Shown here: in pieces, positions 35,914 to 44,062 of the stretch
Layout: each line of letters starts with the position of its first letter
Position numbering within the stretch: position 1 is the first letter of the stretch
NCBI RefSeq assembly: GCF_001278115.1
Contig: NZ_LIYD01000005.1
Coordinates: forward strand, 581,197-645,196
DNA: 64,000 bases
Origin: Flavobacterium akiainvivens
GTDB lineage: Bacteria > Bacteroidota > Bacteroidia > Flavobacteriales > Flavobacteriaceae
Direction: 5' to 3'
Position numbers and translations under genes: made by a program
Notes under the pieces: model-generated
Told to the model about the DNA's origin: nothing
The model's database searches: none
Seen by the model: only the letters and a program-made list of their open reading frames with translations

Positions 35914-36423
35914 CTATTTGCAGTCTACCTTGCTAAGTACCTGCTCGCTCAGTTTAGACTTGTCTTTATAGTACCAAATGCCATCTTTACCTTCGGCCAT
36001 TTCGCCAGATTTGACTGATAACGTATTGTCTTTCAAGGTGAAAAGAACTTCCTCCTTGTAATTCATACCCTCAGCCTGGGAGTTTGCAATGGCACGGCCT
36101 TCGCCACCTTTGATTTCGCCTTTAAAAGTGGCTATTTTCTTGTCTTTTTCGGCAGGTTTCCAGTGGTAAATACCCCAAATACTGTCGCCATCGCGTTTCT
36201 CGATGTTAAATATAATGCTGTCGCTCAGGGTTTTGCGGTCGCCATAATCGGCTTTTCCGGTTGTTACCTGAAGGTAACATTGTTTGCCAAAAACCTCTTT
36301 ATTTTCAGCCGCGGGTATAGTATCCTGAACGGTATCTCCCACAGATACAGCATCTTTCTTCTCGCGATTGTTGCAGCCTGTCAGTAATAATCCGGCAGCC
36401 GCTATTATAAGTAAACGGTTCAT
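35914..36423 (-). CDS. Lipoprotein of unknown function, 169 aa
   Basis: The signal peptide MNRLLIIAAAGLLLTGC ends in a perfect lipobox with Cys17. After a charged linker (NNREKKDAVSVGD) a single beta-rich domain of about 120 residues follows, with GKADYGDRKTLSDS and WGIYHWKPAEKDKKIATF strands. It resembles small META/NlpE-like lipoproteins in Bacteroidota but I cannot confirm a family. It stands alone, with the terminator of the polyamine-type operon 54 bp upstream of its start. Probably attached to the inner leaflet of the outer membrane. Confidence 0.75.
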   Translation of the reverse strand: MNRLLIIAAAGLLLTGCNNREKKDAVSVGDTVQDTIPAAENKEVFGKQCYLQVTTGKADYGDRKTLSDSIIFNIEKRDGDSIWGIYHWKPAEKDKKIATFKGEIKGGEGRAIANSQAEGMNYKEEVLFTLKDNTLSVKSGEMAEGKDGIWYYKDKSKLSEQVLSKVDCK

Positions 36424-36476
36424 AATCAGCTATTTTGTTTGATTTATACTACTAATGTAGCCCATATTAAACAAAT

Positions 36477-36500
36477 AAAGAACCCTGTTAAGGGTTCTTT
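36477..36500 (-). terminator. Terminator of the polyamine-type operon
   Basis: AAAGAACCCT-GTTA-AGGGTTCTTT, a perfect 10-bp inverted repeat, 22 bp past the stop of the acidic-tail gene in minus-strand direction. Confidence 0.85.
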
Positions 36501-36522
36501 ATGATATTAAGAAGCTAAGTGA

Positions 36523-37017
36523 CTAATAATCATCGTCTTCATCGTCCTCATCTTCGTCTTCATCCTTTTTCTTACGGCGTTTTTTGCTGCCATAGTCTTC
36601 ATCATCGTCGTCGCCATCTTCATCATCATAGTCTTCATCGTCGTCGTCGCCATCCTCATCGTCTTCATCCTCATCATCATTGGCACTCCTGCGCGGCGAC
36701 TCTTTTTTAGGCGTATCGTCGTCATCATCCTCATTATCAGCCATATCAAGGTCTTTAAGTGCGCCAAGATCATCGCCAGATGTACTGTCTACATCATCAT
36801 CATCGTCATAATTTTCTATCCTGTCGGCAAGCTTGGTGCTTACCTTAACAAGATAAATAGTGTCTTCTGTCCTTACTTCAACGGCCTCAATGGTCTCATT
36901 TTTAGCGTTTTTAAAGCGGACAATGTCAGAATCATCATACCCGTCCGGAAATTTTTCCACCAGCAGGGTAAGGATTTCATTAGTTAACTTGGCGTAATCA
37001 ACAATAACTCTTTTCAT
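36523..37017 (-). CDS. Small protein with long Asp/Glu-rich tail
   Basis: A 164-residue protein in two parts. The first 70 residues (MKRVIVDYAKLTNEILTL and on) form a compact domain conserved by eye as a mixed alpha/beta fold. The rest is strongly acidic, Asp and Glu broken by one basic patch (KKRRKKK). Within it DEDGDDDDEDY occurs twice with a 12-residue period, plainly a tandem duplication of coding DNA. Homologues are often mislabelled DNA primase in Flavobacteriia. It starts 7 bp after the deoxyhypusine-synthase-like gene, so it is the third gene of that operon. Acidic tails often mimic nucleic acid or bind basic proteins or polyamines; that last idea would fit the context but is inference. 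Confidence 0.75.
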   Translation of the reverse strand: MKRVIVDYAKLTNEILTLLVEKFPDGYDDSDIVRFKNAKNETIEAVEVRTEDTIYLVKVSTKLADRIENYDDDDDVDSTSGDDLGALKDLDMADNEDDDDDTPKKESPRRSANDDEDEDDEDGDDDDEDYDDEDGDDDDEDYGSKKRRKKKDEDEDEDDEDDDY

Positions 37018-37024
37018 CAGGAAA

Positions 37025-37996
37025 TTATAAATCTAATAGATAAGCAAATATAAGAGGTGCAACGATTGTAGCATCACTTTCTATGATAAATTTTGGTGTA
37101 TTTATGTCGAGTTTGCCCCATGTAATCTTCTCATTTGGCACAGCACCCGAGTAAGAACCGTAGCTGGTTGTAGAGTCTGATATCTGGCAAAAATAGCTCC
37201 AGAACGGCACATCGTGCATTTCCATATCCTGGTAAAGCATTGGCACTACGCAGATTGGGAAATCGCCCGCAATACCACCACCTATCTGGAAGAAGCCCAC
37301 GCCGTTGCTGCTGTTTTTAGTGTACCAGTCTGCAAGGAAGGTCATGTACTCAATACCGCTTTTCATGGTGCTGGCTTTAAGCTCGCCCTTAATTACATAA
37401 GAAGCGAAGATGTTGCCCATGGTGCTGTCTTCCCATCCCGGAACGATGATGGGCAGGTTTTTCTCGGCAGCGGCATACATCCAGCTGTCTTTCAGGTCTA
37501 TTTCATAGTACTCCTCAAGCACGCCGCTTAGCAGCATTTTGTACATAAACTCATGAGGAAAGTAACGTTCGCCTTTATCATCGGCATCTTTCCATATTTT
37601 ATGGATATGCTTTTGAAGTCTCCTAAAAGCTTCATGCTCAGGTATACAGGTGTCTGTAACGCGGTTAAGGCCACGCTCCAGCAAATCCCATTCCTGCTGC
37701 GGAGTAAGGTCGCGGTAATTAGGTACGCGCTCATAGTGGCTGTGTGCCACAAGGTTCATAATATCTTCTTCAAGGTTGGCACCGGTACACGATATAATCT
37801 GTACTTTGTCCTGGCGTATCATTTCGGCAAAAATCTTACCCAGTTCGGCGGTACTCATGGCGCCTGCAAGGGTTACCATCATTTTGGCACCGTCCTGCAA
37901 TTGTTTTTCATAAGCCTTTGCTGCGTCTACAAGTGCTGCTGCGTTAAAGTGCAGGTAGTACTTTTCAACAAACTGGCTAATAGGTCCTTTACTCAT
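37025..37996 (-). CDS. Deoxyhypusine synthase-like enzyme
   Basis: A 323-residue NAD-dependent enzyme of the deoxyhypusine synthase family. The catalytic lysine segment ITWGKL is present near residue 295 (the family Lys lies in V/ITWGKL), as are the TLAGAMSTAELG nucleotide-binding start (about 42-53) and the FFQIGGGIAGDFPI loop (about 240-253). Bacteria lack eIF5A, so the eukaryotic protein-modifying role does not apply. Bacterial relatives make polyamines by transferring an aminobutyl or related group between amines, and some act as homospermidine synthases. The upstream gene, 40 bp away, encodes arginine decarboxylase, which makes agmatine. That link points to an agmatine- or putrescine-based reaction here. 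The exact donor and acceptor are unknown. Confidence 0.85.
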   Translation of the reverse strand: MSKGPISQFVEKYYLHFNAAALVDAAKAYEKQLQDGAKMMVTLAGAMSTAELGKIFAEMIRQDKVQIISCTGANLEEDIMNLVAHSHYERVPNYRDLTPQQEWDLLERGLNRVTDTCIPEHEAFRRLQKHIHKIWKDADDKGERYFPHEFMYKMLLSGVLEEYYEIDLKDSWMYAAAEKNLPIIVPGWEDSTMGNIFASYVIKGELKASTMKSGIEYMTFLADWYTKNSSNGVGFFQIGGGIAGDFPICVVPMLYQDMEMHDVPFWSYFCQISDSTTSYGSYSGAVPNEKITWGKLDINTPKFIIESDATIVAPLIFAYLLDL

Positions 37997-38036
37997 TTTA
38001 TTCGTTTGTTTTTGTTTGCTTGCTATTCTAAAAAGT

Positions 38037-39446
38037 TTATTTCTTCTCTACATCGTAGCCTAATATCTTAAGCACGTCGTCTGCCTGTTGCATTTCGCTA
38101 AACACCTCAGTAGCAAGGAATCCGTTTTCGTCCCTGTCTATCAAAATGTGCTTTGGCTGCGGTATAAGGCAGTGGTGAAGCCCGCCATAGCCACCAATGG
38201 TTTCCTGGTAAGCGCCTGTGTTAAAGAAGCCTATGTACAACGGCTTCTCCTTATTATACTTCGGCAGGTATATGGCGTTTAAGTTTTGTTCAGAGTTGTA
38301 ATAATCGTCGCTGTCGCACGTAAGGCCGCCCAGGAGCACACGCTCATACTGGTCGTTCCAGCGGTTAATGGCCAGCATAATGAAACGCTTGTTAATGGCC
38401 CATGTATCAGGCAGGGTAGTGATGAAAGAAGAGTCTATCATATTCCATTTTTCCCTGTCATTTTGTTGCTTTTGGTACAGTACTTTATAGATTGCACCGG
38501 CACTTTCGCCCACGGTAAACGAACCAAACTCAGTATAAATGTGTGGTACATCTACCTCAGCTTCTTCGCAGGCAATTTTAATCTGGTTGATGATTTCGTC
38601 TATCATGTACTGGTAGTCATACTCAAACGCCAGTGAGTTTTTGATAGGGAAACCACCGCCAATGTTAAGGCTATCAAGGGTAGGGCACTCTTTTTTAAGG
38701 CTAACATATACTTTTAAACACTTGGCAAGCTCGTTCCAGTAGTAAGACGTATCGCGAATGCCGGTGTTGATAAAGAAGTGCAGCATTTTAAGCTCCAGGT
38801 TCTTGTTTTCCTGTATGGTTTTCCTGTAAAAAGGAACAATGTTTTTATAGCCAATGCCAAGGCGAGATGTATAGAACTCAAACTTAGGTTCTTCTTCAGA
38901 TGCGATACGGATACCAATCTTGAATTTGCCCTGAATTTGCTCCTGAAGCAGGTCAAGCTCCTCATAGTTATCTATGATAGGGATAGTCCTGCTGTGGCCG
39001 CCGTTTATAAGCTTTGCAATATTGCTAATGTACTGGTCGCGCTTAAAGCCGTTGCAAATAACGTAAGTGTTCCTGTTGATTTTGCCTGATTCAAGCAGCT
39101 TTTCAACAATATTTACGTCAAATGCGGCAGAGGTTTCAATGTGAATGTTATTCTTGAAAGCCTCATTCATAACATATTCAAAGTGAGAACTCTTGGTGCA
39201 GTAGCAGTAAAAATACTTACCTTCATAATCACTTTTTTCCATAGCGTTCCTAAACCATTCTTTGGCTTTGCGGATGTTAGTAGAAATTTGCGGCAGGTAC
39301 GTAAATTTTAGTGGCGTGCCATATTGCTCAACCAGCTTCATAAGGTCTATATTATGAAACTGTAGCTGGTTGTCTTTATTAAGTGTAAATTCTTCCTGAG
39401 GAAAATAAAACGTTTGGTTTATCAGGTCAAAATACTTTGTATTCAT
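38037..39446 (-). CDS. speA: Arginine decarboxylase, fold-type III
   Basis: A 469-residue PLP-dependent decarboxylase of the alanine-racemase fold (group IV). The PLP lysine is K85 in YCYCTKSSHFEY, and the glycine-rich phosphate loop is LNIGGGFPI (about 267-275). It is shorter than the proteobacterial SpeA but has the length of Bacteroidota arginine decarboxylases. It decarboxylates L-arginine to agmatine in the cytosol, the first step in making polyamines. The deoxyhypusine-synthase-like and acidic-tail genes follow on the same strand. Specificity for arginine over other basic amino acids is by family recall. A small membrane-type ORF lies 60 bp upstream. Confidence 0.88.
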   Translation of the reverse strand: MNTKYFDLINQTFYFPQEEFTLNKDNQLQFHNIDLMKLVEQYGTPLKFTYLPQISTNIRKAKEWFRNAMEKSDYEGKYFYCYCTKSSHFEYVMNEAFKNNIHIETSAAFDVNIVEKLLESGKINRNTYVICNGFKRDQYISNIAKLINGGHSRTIPIIDNYEELDLLQEQIQGKFKIGIRIASEEEPKFEFYTSRLGIGYKNIVPFYRKTIQENKNLELKMLHFFINTGIRDTSYYWNELAKCLKVYVSLKKECPTLDSLNIGGGFPIKNSLAFEYDYQYMIDEIINQIKIACEEAEVDVPHIYTEFGSFTVGESAGAIYKVLYQKQQNDREKWNMIDSSFITTLPDTWAINKRFIMLAINRWNDQYERVLLGGLTCDSDDYYNSEQNLNAIYLPKYNKEKPLYIGFFNTGAYQETIGGYGGLHHCLIPQPKHILIDRDENGFLATEVFSEMQQADDVLKILGYDVEKK

Positions 39447-39506
39447 TTCAAAAATTTGGAATAATAGATTATAAATATAAGAAAAAACCTAAATTATAAC
39501 TGATTT

Positions 39507-39644
39507 TCAAACTCTTAAATTGGCATATCTTATCTGTAGCTTTTCTTTGCCGTTACCGGCCATAAATGCAAGGGAGGTACATAGTAAACTTACTATGCCC
39601 GAAACGGGTAACACTACAAGGCCAAACGGCTTGTATTTGCTCAT
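39507..39644 (-). CDS. Possible small membrane protein upstream of speA
   Basis: A 45-residue frame from the ATG at 39644 (an earlier ATG at 39683 would give 58 residues but starts only 5 nt after the -7 box). One hydrophobic segment, FGLVVLPVSGIVSLLC, is flanked by basic residues. A -7 box TACATTTG is at 39696-39689, on the same strand and 60 bp ahead of speA. It could be a small membrane protein or a leader ORF of the speA operon. Codon use resembles neighbouring genes. Conservation is untested, so the call is tentative. The rest of the 294-bp interval 39447-39740 shows nothing else. Confidence 0.35.
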   Translation of the reverse strand: MSKYKPFGLVVLPVSGIVSLLCTSLAFMAGNGKEKLQIRYANLRV

Positions 39645-39688
39645 ATTTCCCTGCGGGGAAAACCTGTTTTGCTTTCCTTTCATCTGGG

Positions 39689-39696
39689 CAAATGTA
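39689..39696 (-). promoter_or_regulatory. -7 promoter element upstream of speA region
   Basis: TACATTTG on the minus strand fits TAnnTTTG and reads toward the small ORF and speA. Confidence 0.45.
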
Positions 39697-39740
39697 AAAA
39701 ATAATAGTTCTGATTAAAAAACATTTGTCTTAAAAAAACG

Positions 39741-40808
39741 TTAGTTTTGGTAGTCTTCAAACGCTTTGAGTATCAATGTGTTTTCAACGGTTTTGTTAAT
39801 AACTGCCCTGCCGGTAGCCTCCAGTAGCGTAAACCGGATTTCGCCATTTTCATTTTTTTTATCGTGAACCAGCAGTGTATTGATAACATTTATGTCTTCG
39901 GGAGTAAACGAAACCGGGGTATAAATACCCGAAATAACCTCTTTTATGTTTATGTATTCGGCCTCAGAAATTAAATCCTGCTGCCAAGAAATGTAGCTTT
40001 CCAGCACCATGCCTATGGCAATGGCCTCGCCGTGTAAAAGCGTTTCTTTTTCAGGGTTTTCAAGGCAATAGCTCTCTATGGCATGGCCCAGCGTGTGGCC
40101 AAAGTTTAGTATTTTGCGCAGGCCTTTTTCAAAGGGGTCTGCTTTAACCACCTCATTTTTAATTTCAACCGAACGGTATACCAATCCATCCATATCATCG
40201 GTAGTAAGGTTGCCAAGGTTGGCAAACTGTTCCCAATAGGCTTTATCGGCAATCAGGCCGTGCTTTAGCATTTCGGCAAGGCCGCTGCGCATTTGGCTTG
40301 CGGGCAAAGTTTCAAGAAAAGTGGTATCTACCAGTACTGCAACCGGATTGGTTATTACACCTATCTGGTTTTTTAATACCCCCAGGTCAACACCTGTTTT
40401 TCCGCCTACCGATGCATCTACCATAGAAAGCAGGGTAGTAGGCACATTTATAAAATCCATCCCCCTTTTAAAGGTTGAAGCTACAAAGCCACCCAGGTCG
40501 GTAACCACGCCGCCGCCCAGGTTTATCAGCAGGCTTTTGCGTTCGGCGCCAAGCTCGGTAAGTGCATGCCAAACCTCGGTACAGGTGGTTATATTTTTAT
40601 GTTCTTCACCGGCCTCTATTTCAATAATTTCAAATGGCAGGTCGGTAGCCAGGTTGGCTAAAAAGCCTGGCAGGCAGTGGGTTGACGTATTTTCATCGGT
40701 AAGGATAAAAATACCGCTGTACTGCCCGCCTGCAAGCAGCTGCTGCAGGTAGGGGTAGCAATCCTGGTTAAAATAAATGCTGTAGCCGGAGCTTTCAATA
40801 GGCTGCAT
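39741..40808 (-). CDS. aroB: 3-dehydroquinate synthase
   Basis: A 355-residue shikimate-pathway enzyme converting DAHP to 3-dehydroquinate with NAD and a divalent metal. Landmarks are GGGVVTDLGGFVAS (about 93-106), the substrate and metal region KTGVDL and KNQIG (about 136-148), and the zinc-binding histidines in LKHGLIADK, ILNFGHTLGHA and LLHGEAIAIGM. I start it at the ATG at 40808 (MQPIESSGY), where homologues begin; an earlier in-frame start would add 15 residues into the promoter of the divergent proline dehydrogenase gene. Cytosolic and monocistronic so far as can be seen. Confidence 0.93.
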   Translation of the reverse strand: MQPIESSGYSIYFNQDCYPYLQQLLAGGQYSGIFILTDENTSTHCLPGFLANLATDLPFEIIEIEAGEEHKNITTCTEVWHALTELGAERKSLLINLGGGVVTDLGGFVASTFKRGMDFINVPTTLLSMVDASVGGKTGVDLGVLKNQIGVITNPVAVLVDTTFLETLPASQMRSGLAEMLKHGLIADKAYWEQFANLGNLTTDDMDGLVYRSVEIKNEVVKADPFEKGLRKILNFGHTLGHAIESYCLENPEKETLLHGEAIAIGMVLESYISWQQDLISEAEYINIKEVISGIYTPVSFTPEDINVINTLLVHDKKNENGEIRFTLLEATGRAVINKTVENTLILKAFEDYQN

Positions 40809-40843
40809 GGGCAAAGTTTTAAACAAGTGGCAAAATAAAGTAA

Positions 40844-40879
40844 TTTGCAGCATTAATTATTACATACTCTATATATTTG
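40844..40879 (+). promoter_or_regulatory. Promoter of proline dehydrogenase gene
   Basis: TTTG at 40844-40847 and TATATTTG at 40872-40879 are 24 nt apart, slightly long, followed 19 nt later by the start codon. Confidence 0.5.
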
Positions 40880-40898
40880 CACAAATTTTTTTAAGGTA

Positions 40899-42071
40899 AT
40901 GGAAAAGATCTTCAACAATACCGCCGCAGCATTTGCATTAAAGAGCGACACCGAGCTTGACAGGGCTTATTTCCTGTTTAAAATGATAGCTTCTGAACCA
41001 TTGGTTAAGATAGGCACTGCGGTTACTAACTTTGCCCTTAAGGCCCACCTTCCGGTAGAAGGGCTTATCCGCGCTACGGTTTTTGATCATTTTTGCGGAG
41101 GTGTTAACGAGCAGGATTGCCTTCCGGTGGTAGACAAGATGTTTACCAAAGGGGTATCATCGGTATTAGATTATTCTGTTGAGGCTAAGGAGAATGAGAA
41201 TGAGTTTGACAAGGCCCTTGAAATTACCTTAAAAACGGTTGAATTTGCCAAAGAGCGCAAGGCTATACCATTTGCGGTGTTTAAGCCTACGGGTTTTGGC
41301 CGTTTTGAGCTATGGCAGAAGCTGGGCGAAGGCAAAAAACTGTCTATGGAAGAAGCTGCCGAGTGGAACAGGGTAGTGGAACGCTTTGAAATTGTATGTA
41401 AAACGGCCCATGAAAACGATGTGGCGCTGCTTATAGATGCCGAAGAAAGCTGGATGCAGGATGCGGCTGACGACCTTGTGGCTGATATGATGGCGAAATA
41501 CAATAAACATAAGGCCATTGTTTTCAATACGTTGCAAATGTACCGTTGGGACAGGCTGGATTACCTTAAAAAACTGCACGAACGTGCCAAAGCTGAAGGT
41601 TTTTACATTGGTATGAAGGTGGTTCGCGGTGCCTATATGGAAAAAGAAAACAAACGTGCGGAAGAAAAAGGCTATATCTCTCCTATATGCATCAGTAAGG
41701 AGGCAACCGACCTTAATTATAACGAATGTATTGCCTACATGGCCGGCCATATTGATACCATGGCTATTTTTGCCGGTACGCACAACGAAGAAAGCTCATA
41801 CAAGCTTATGAAAATTATGGCTAAGGCCGGTATTGAGCCGGGTGATAACCGTTTTTGGTTTGGGCAACTTTATGGCATGAGCGATAATATTAGCTTTAAC
41901 CTTGCGGCAAACGGTTATAACGTAGCCAAGTACCTGCCGTTTGGCCCTGTGCGCGATGTTATGCCTTACCTTATTCGCCGTGCGGAAGAAAATACATCGG
42001 TAGCCGGGCAAACCAGCCGCGAGCTTAACCTGCTTAAAACCGAACGTAAACGCAGGAAACTGGAGGAATAA
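40899..42071 (+). CDS. Proline dehydrogenase, monofunctional
   Basis: A 390-residue FAD-dependent proline dehydrogenase oxidising L-proline to pyrroline-5-carboxylate, the first step of proline catabolism. The TIM-barrel family motifs are present: KVVRGAYMEKE (about 246-256), the FGQLYGMSDNIS segment (about 324-335) and the C-terminal YLPFGPVRDVMPYLIRRAEENTS region with the two arginines that hold the substrate carboxylate (given here in part). There is no aldehyde dehydrogenase domain, as expected for Bacteroidota. It may associate with the inner membrane to pass electrons to quinone. The next gene begins 9 bp after the stop and may be cotranscribed. Confidence 0.92.
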   Translation: MEKIFNNTAAAFALKSDTELDRAYFLFKMIASEPLVKIGTAVTNFALKAHLPVEGLIRATVFDHFCGGVNEQDCLPVVDKMFTKGVSSVLDYSVEAKENENEFDKALEITLKTVEFAKERKAIPFAVFKPTGFGRFELWQKLGEGKKLSMEEAAEWNRVVERFEIVCKTAHENDVALLIDAEESWMQDAADDLVADMMAKYNKHKAIVFNTLQMYRWDRLDYLKKLHERAKAEGFYIGMKVVRGAYMEKENKRAEEKGYISPICISKEATDLNYNECIAYMAGHIDTMAIFAGTHNEESSYKLMKIMAKAGIEPGDNRFWFGQLYGMSDNISFNLAANGYNVAKYLPFGPVRDVMPYLIRRAEENTSVAGQTSRELNLLKTERKRRKLEE

Positions 42072-42080
42072 TAAAGAGTT

Positions 42081-42632
42081 ATGTATAAAAAGGCAGCAAC
42101 ATATTTCTTTTTGGTTTTATTTGCTGCCTTAGCATTAGCTAACCTTATACCCATTGGCGATTATTCCAGCGGAATGGCTAATGGGCTGTTGATGCTGCTT
42201 TTTTCAGCCCTGTTTATTGTTTCATTCCTGATAGTAATTGTCATAAACATTTATAAAAAGACCAGGTTTGATTGGATTCCGGTAGGTATATTTGGTGTTT
42301 TTGCACTGTTTTTTACACTTACTATACAATCTGAAGGAGGTAAATTCTGGACATCTGTTGTACTTGAGGCTAATACAGATAATCAGCATAACCCACACGA
42401 TGGCAGGCTCGTTTTGTATGAAAACCATTCGTTTACAGGTACTGAGGTTTTTACCGATTTTTCTATGAGCTATTCCGGCAACTACAGGATAAATAACGAT
42501 ACGCTTTACCTTGACAGGGAAGACCTGCCTGAAAAAACCGGCGGACTGCTTACTACTAAATATTATATTGACAGTAAGAATAGGCTTATCCCTGCTGATA
42601 CACTTTACAAGCCGCTTATTATAAAGAAGTAA
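42081..42632 (+). CDS. Membrane protein of unknown function, 183 aa
   Basis: Three hydrophobic helices (about 5-26, 34-58 and 67-84) precede a soluble domain of about 100 residues outside the cytosol. The domain has alternating beta strands (GKFWTSVVLEANT, GRLVLYENHSF, YSGNYRINNDTLYLDR) suggesting a small beta sandwich. No family name comes to mind. It follows proline dehydrogenase by 9 bp and is probably translated from the same transcript. Its role is unknown. Confidence 0.7.
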   Translation: MYKKAATYFFLVLFAALALANLIPIGDYSSGMANGLLMLLFSALFIVSFLIVIVINIYKKTRFDWIPVGIFGVFALFFTLTIQSEGGKFWTSVVLEANTDNQHNPHDGRLVLYENHSFTGTEVFTDFSMSYSGNYRINNDTLYLDREDLPEKTGGLLTTKYYIDSKNRLIPADTLYKPLIIKK

Positions 42633-42735
42633 ATTTTAGGATACAGAAGTCTTCAGCGCTTCGTGGCCATTTCTTTTCAGGTTAAACTTTACATAAAGCC
42701 TTTTATATATCAAACATTGCGCTTAATTTAAGCCT

Positions 42736-43605
42736 ATGAAATTACAGGAAAAAGGCACCGTTGAAGAAATTACCCTGCATGCCACTACATTAGGCCGTGA
42801 TAAAACCATTTGGGTGTACCTGCCGTATGATTATGCCAATGCTGCAAAGCATTACCCCGTTATTTATATGCACGACGGGCAGCACGTTTTTAACAGGGCT
42901 GATTCGCCTAAACATGACTGGTTTTTAGAAGATAAGCTGAATGTTTTACACAGCGAAGCCATAATTGTGGGCATTGAACACGGAGGCAGCACGCATCGAT
43001 TAGATGAGCTTACACCTTACAAAAACGAAAAGCACGGTGGCGGCCATGCCGATGATTACCTTGATTTTCTGGTTAATGAGCTGAAACCCTATGTGGACGG
43101 CCATTATAAAACCTTAACCGATGCGCCCAATACTACCATTTTTGGAAGCTCTGTAGGTGGGTTGATTTCTTTTTATGCCTTGCTTAAATTTCCTGATGTA
43201 TACGGTAATGCCGGGGTATTTTCGCCCTCATTCTGGTATAGTGAAGAAATATTTGAACTTATAAAGTCGGTTGATTCAATAAGTGGGCGTATTTACCTTA
43301 TGGCTGGCGACCACGAGAGCAAAGACATGGTTCCGGATTTAGAGCGCATGGAAAAGCTTATACTTGAAAGGATTGCCAAACCTACACAGTTACACAAGAA
43401 AATTGTAGCAGGTGGCCACCATAATGAAAAGCTGTGGCGCCATGAGTTTGCTGATGCTTATAAGTGGTTGATAGGTGTTTATATTTTGTCTGAAGATGAA
43501 AGAAAAGCTATAGCAGAGGCCAAAAACGATATTGCTTCAGGAAATACCATATCCAATGAAGACGTCAATCATTTTTTTGATAAGTGGCTTAAAAATGAGA
43601 GTTAA
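42736..43605 (+). CDS. Esterase D-like alpha/beta hydrolase, cytosolic
   Basis: A 289-residue serine hydrolase of the putative esterase/Fes-like group (esterase D family). The strand VIYMHDGQHVF starts the core, the nucleophile elbow is FGSSVGG (about 137-143), and the Asp and His lie in GDHESKDM and GGHHNEKLW. There is no signal peptide. The protein is closely related to the esterase at 44063-44893, which has one, so the pair is a duplication with different locations. It overlaps the convergent TerB-domain gene by 4 bp at the stop codons. Natural substrates may be acetylated sugars, siderophore esters or S-formyl compounds; none is shown. Confidence 0.88.
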   Translation: MKLQEKGTVEEITLHATTLGRDKTIWVYLPYDYANAAKHYPVIYMHDGQHVFNRADSPKHDWFLEDKLNVLHSEAIIVGIEHGGSTHRLDELTPYKNEKHGGGHADDYLDFLVNELKPYVDGHYKTLTDAPNTTIFGSSVGGLISFYALLKFPDVYGNAGVFSPSFWYSEEIFELIKSVDSISGRIYLMAGDHESKDMVPDLERMEKLILERIAKPTQLHKKIVAGGHHNEKLWRHEFADAYKWLIGVYILSEDERKAIAEAKNDIASGNTISNEDVNHFFDKWLKNES

Positions 43606-44003
43606 TTCTGCTGTGCCCTAAATAAAGCCAGTAAAATCTCTGGGTCTATTAACCCGGTAGGAGAACGCTTAATTTCATCGAGCACGCTTTTCATAGCAAA
43701 CGGGCTCAGCCCCATGTTTATGCCTATTTCGCGAATGGCAACCTGCTCGCTGTCGTGCAAAACACCATCGGCATACATAAGTAAGGCAAGCCTGTAAAAT
43801 TGCAGTATACGTTCGTGCTCGGTCTTTAAGATTTTCTTTTTTTCAGGATAGGCAAAAAGGCTTTCAAAGGTGGTACGCTCCACACGAAGCTGGGCTGCCA
43901 CAATACTCAAAAAACGGTATTCGCGCTCGTGCACCTGGCCGTCTATCTGGGCAAACGCAATCATTTCAGACAATAAACTCAGCTTTTCTTCGTATGTATT
44001 CAT
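43602..44003 (-). CDS. TerB-domain protein
   Basis: A 133-residue cytosolic helical protein with a TerB-like domain over its whole length: MIAFAQIDGQVHEREYRFL gives the acidic start of the fold, and LALLMYADGVLHDSEQ the matching second half. The TerB fold occurs alone, in tellurite-resistance clusters and in the co-chaperone DjlA. No other ter genes are next to it, so a tellurite role is not supported. A J-domain gene lies 0.9 kb upstream on the same strand; in DjlA the two domains are fused, which suggests a functional pair. It is interleaved with two esterase genes on the other strand. Confidence 0.8.
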   Translation of the reverse strand: MNTYEEKLSLLSEMIAFAQIDGQVHEREYRFLSIVAAQLRVERTTFESLFAYPEKKKILKTEHERILQFYRLALLMYADGVLHDSEQVAIREIGINMGLSPFAMKSVLDEIKRSPTGLIDPEILLALFRAQQN

Positions 44004-44062
44004 AACACCATCCTTTTTTGGCTAAAATATCTTATTTGATTTAAAAAAGCAAGCTTCTTTTT

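Noticed and set aside
36530..36690. CRISPR-like array suggested by repeated GTCGTC/CATCAT strings
   Set aside because: The repeats are codons of an Asp/Glu tract with no fixed repeat-spacer pattern.
40809..40853. Upstream start for aroB
   Set aside because: It would add 15 residues absent from the family and run into the promoter of the divergent proline dehydrogenase gene.
43602..44003. Tellurite-resistance locus
   Set aside because: Only one TerB domain is present here, with no TerD, TerZ or TerE. The TerC-family end at 63.9 kb is 20 kb away and unrelated.
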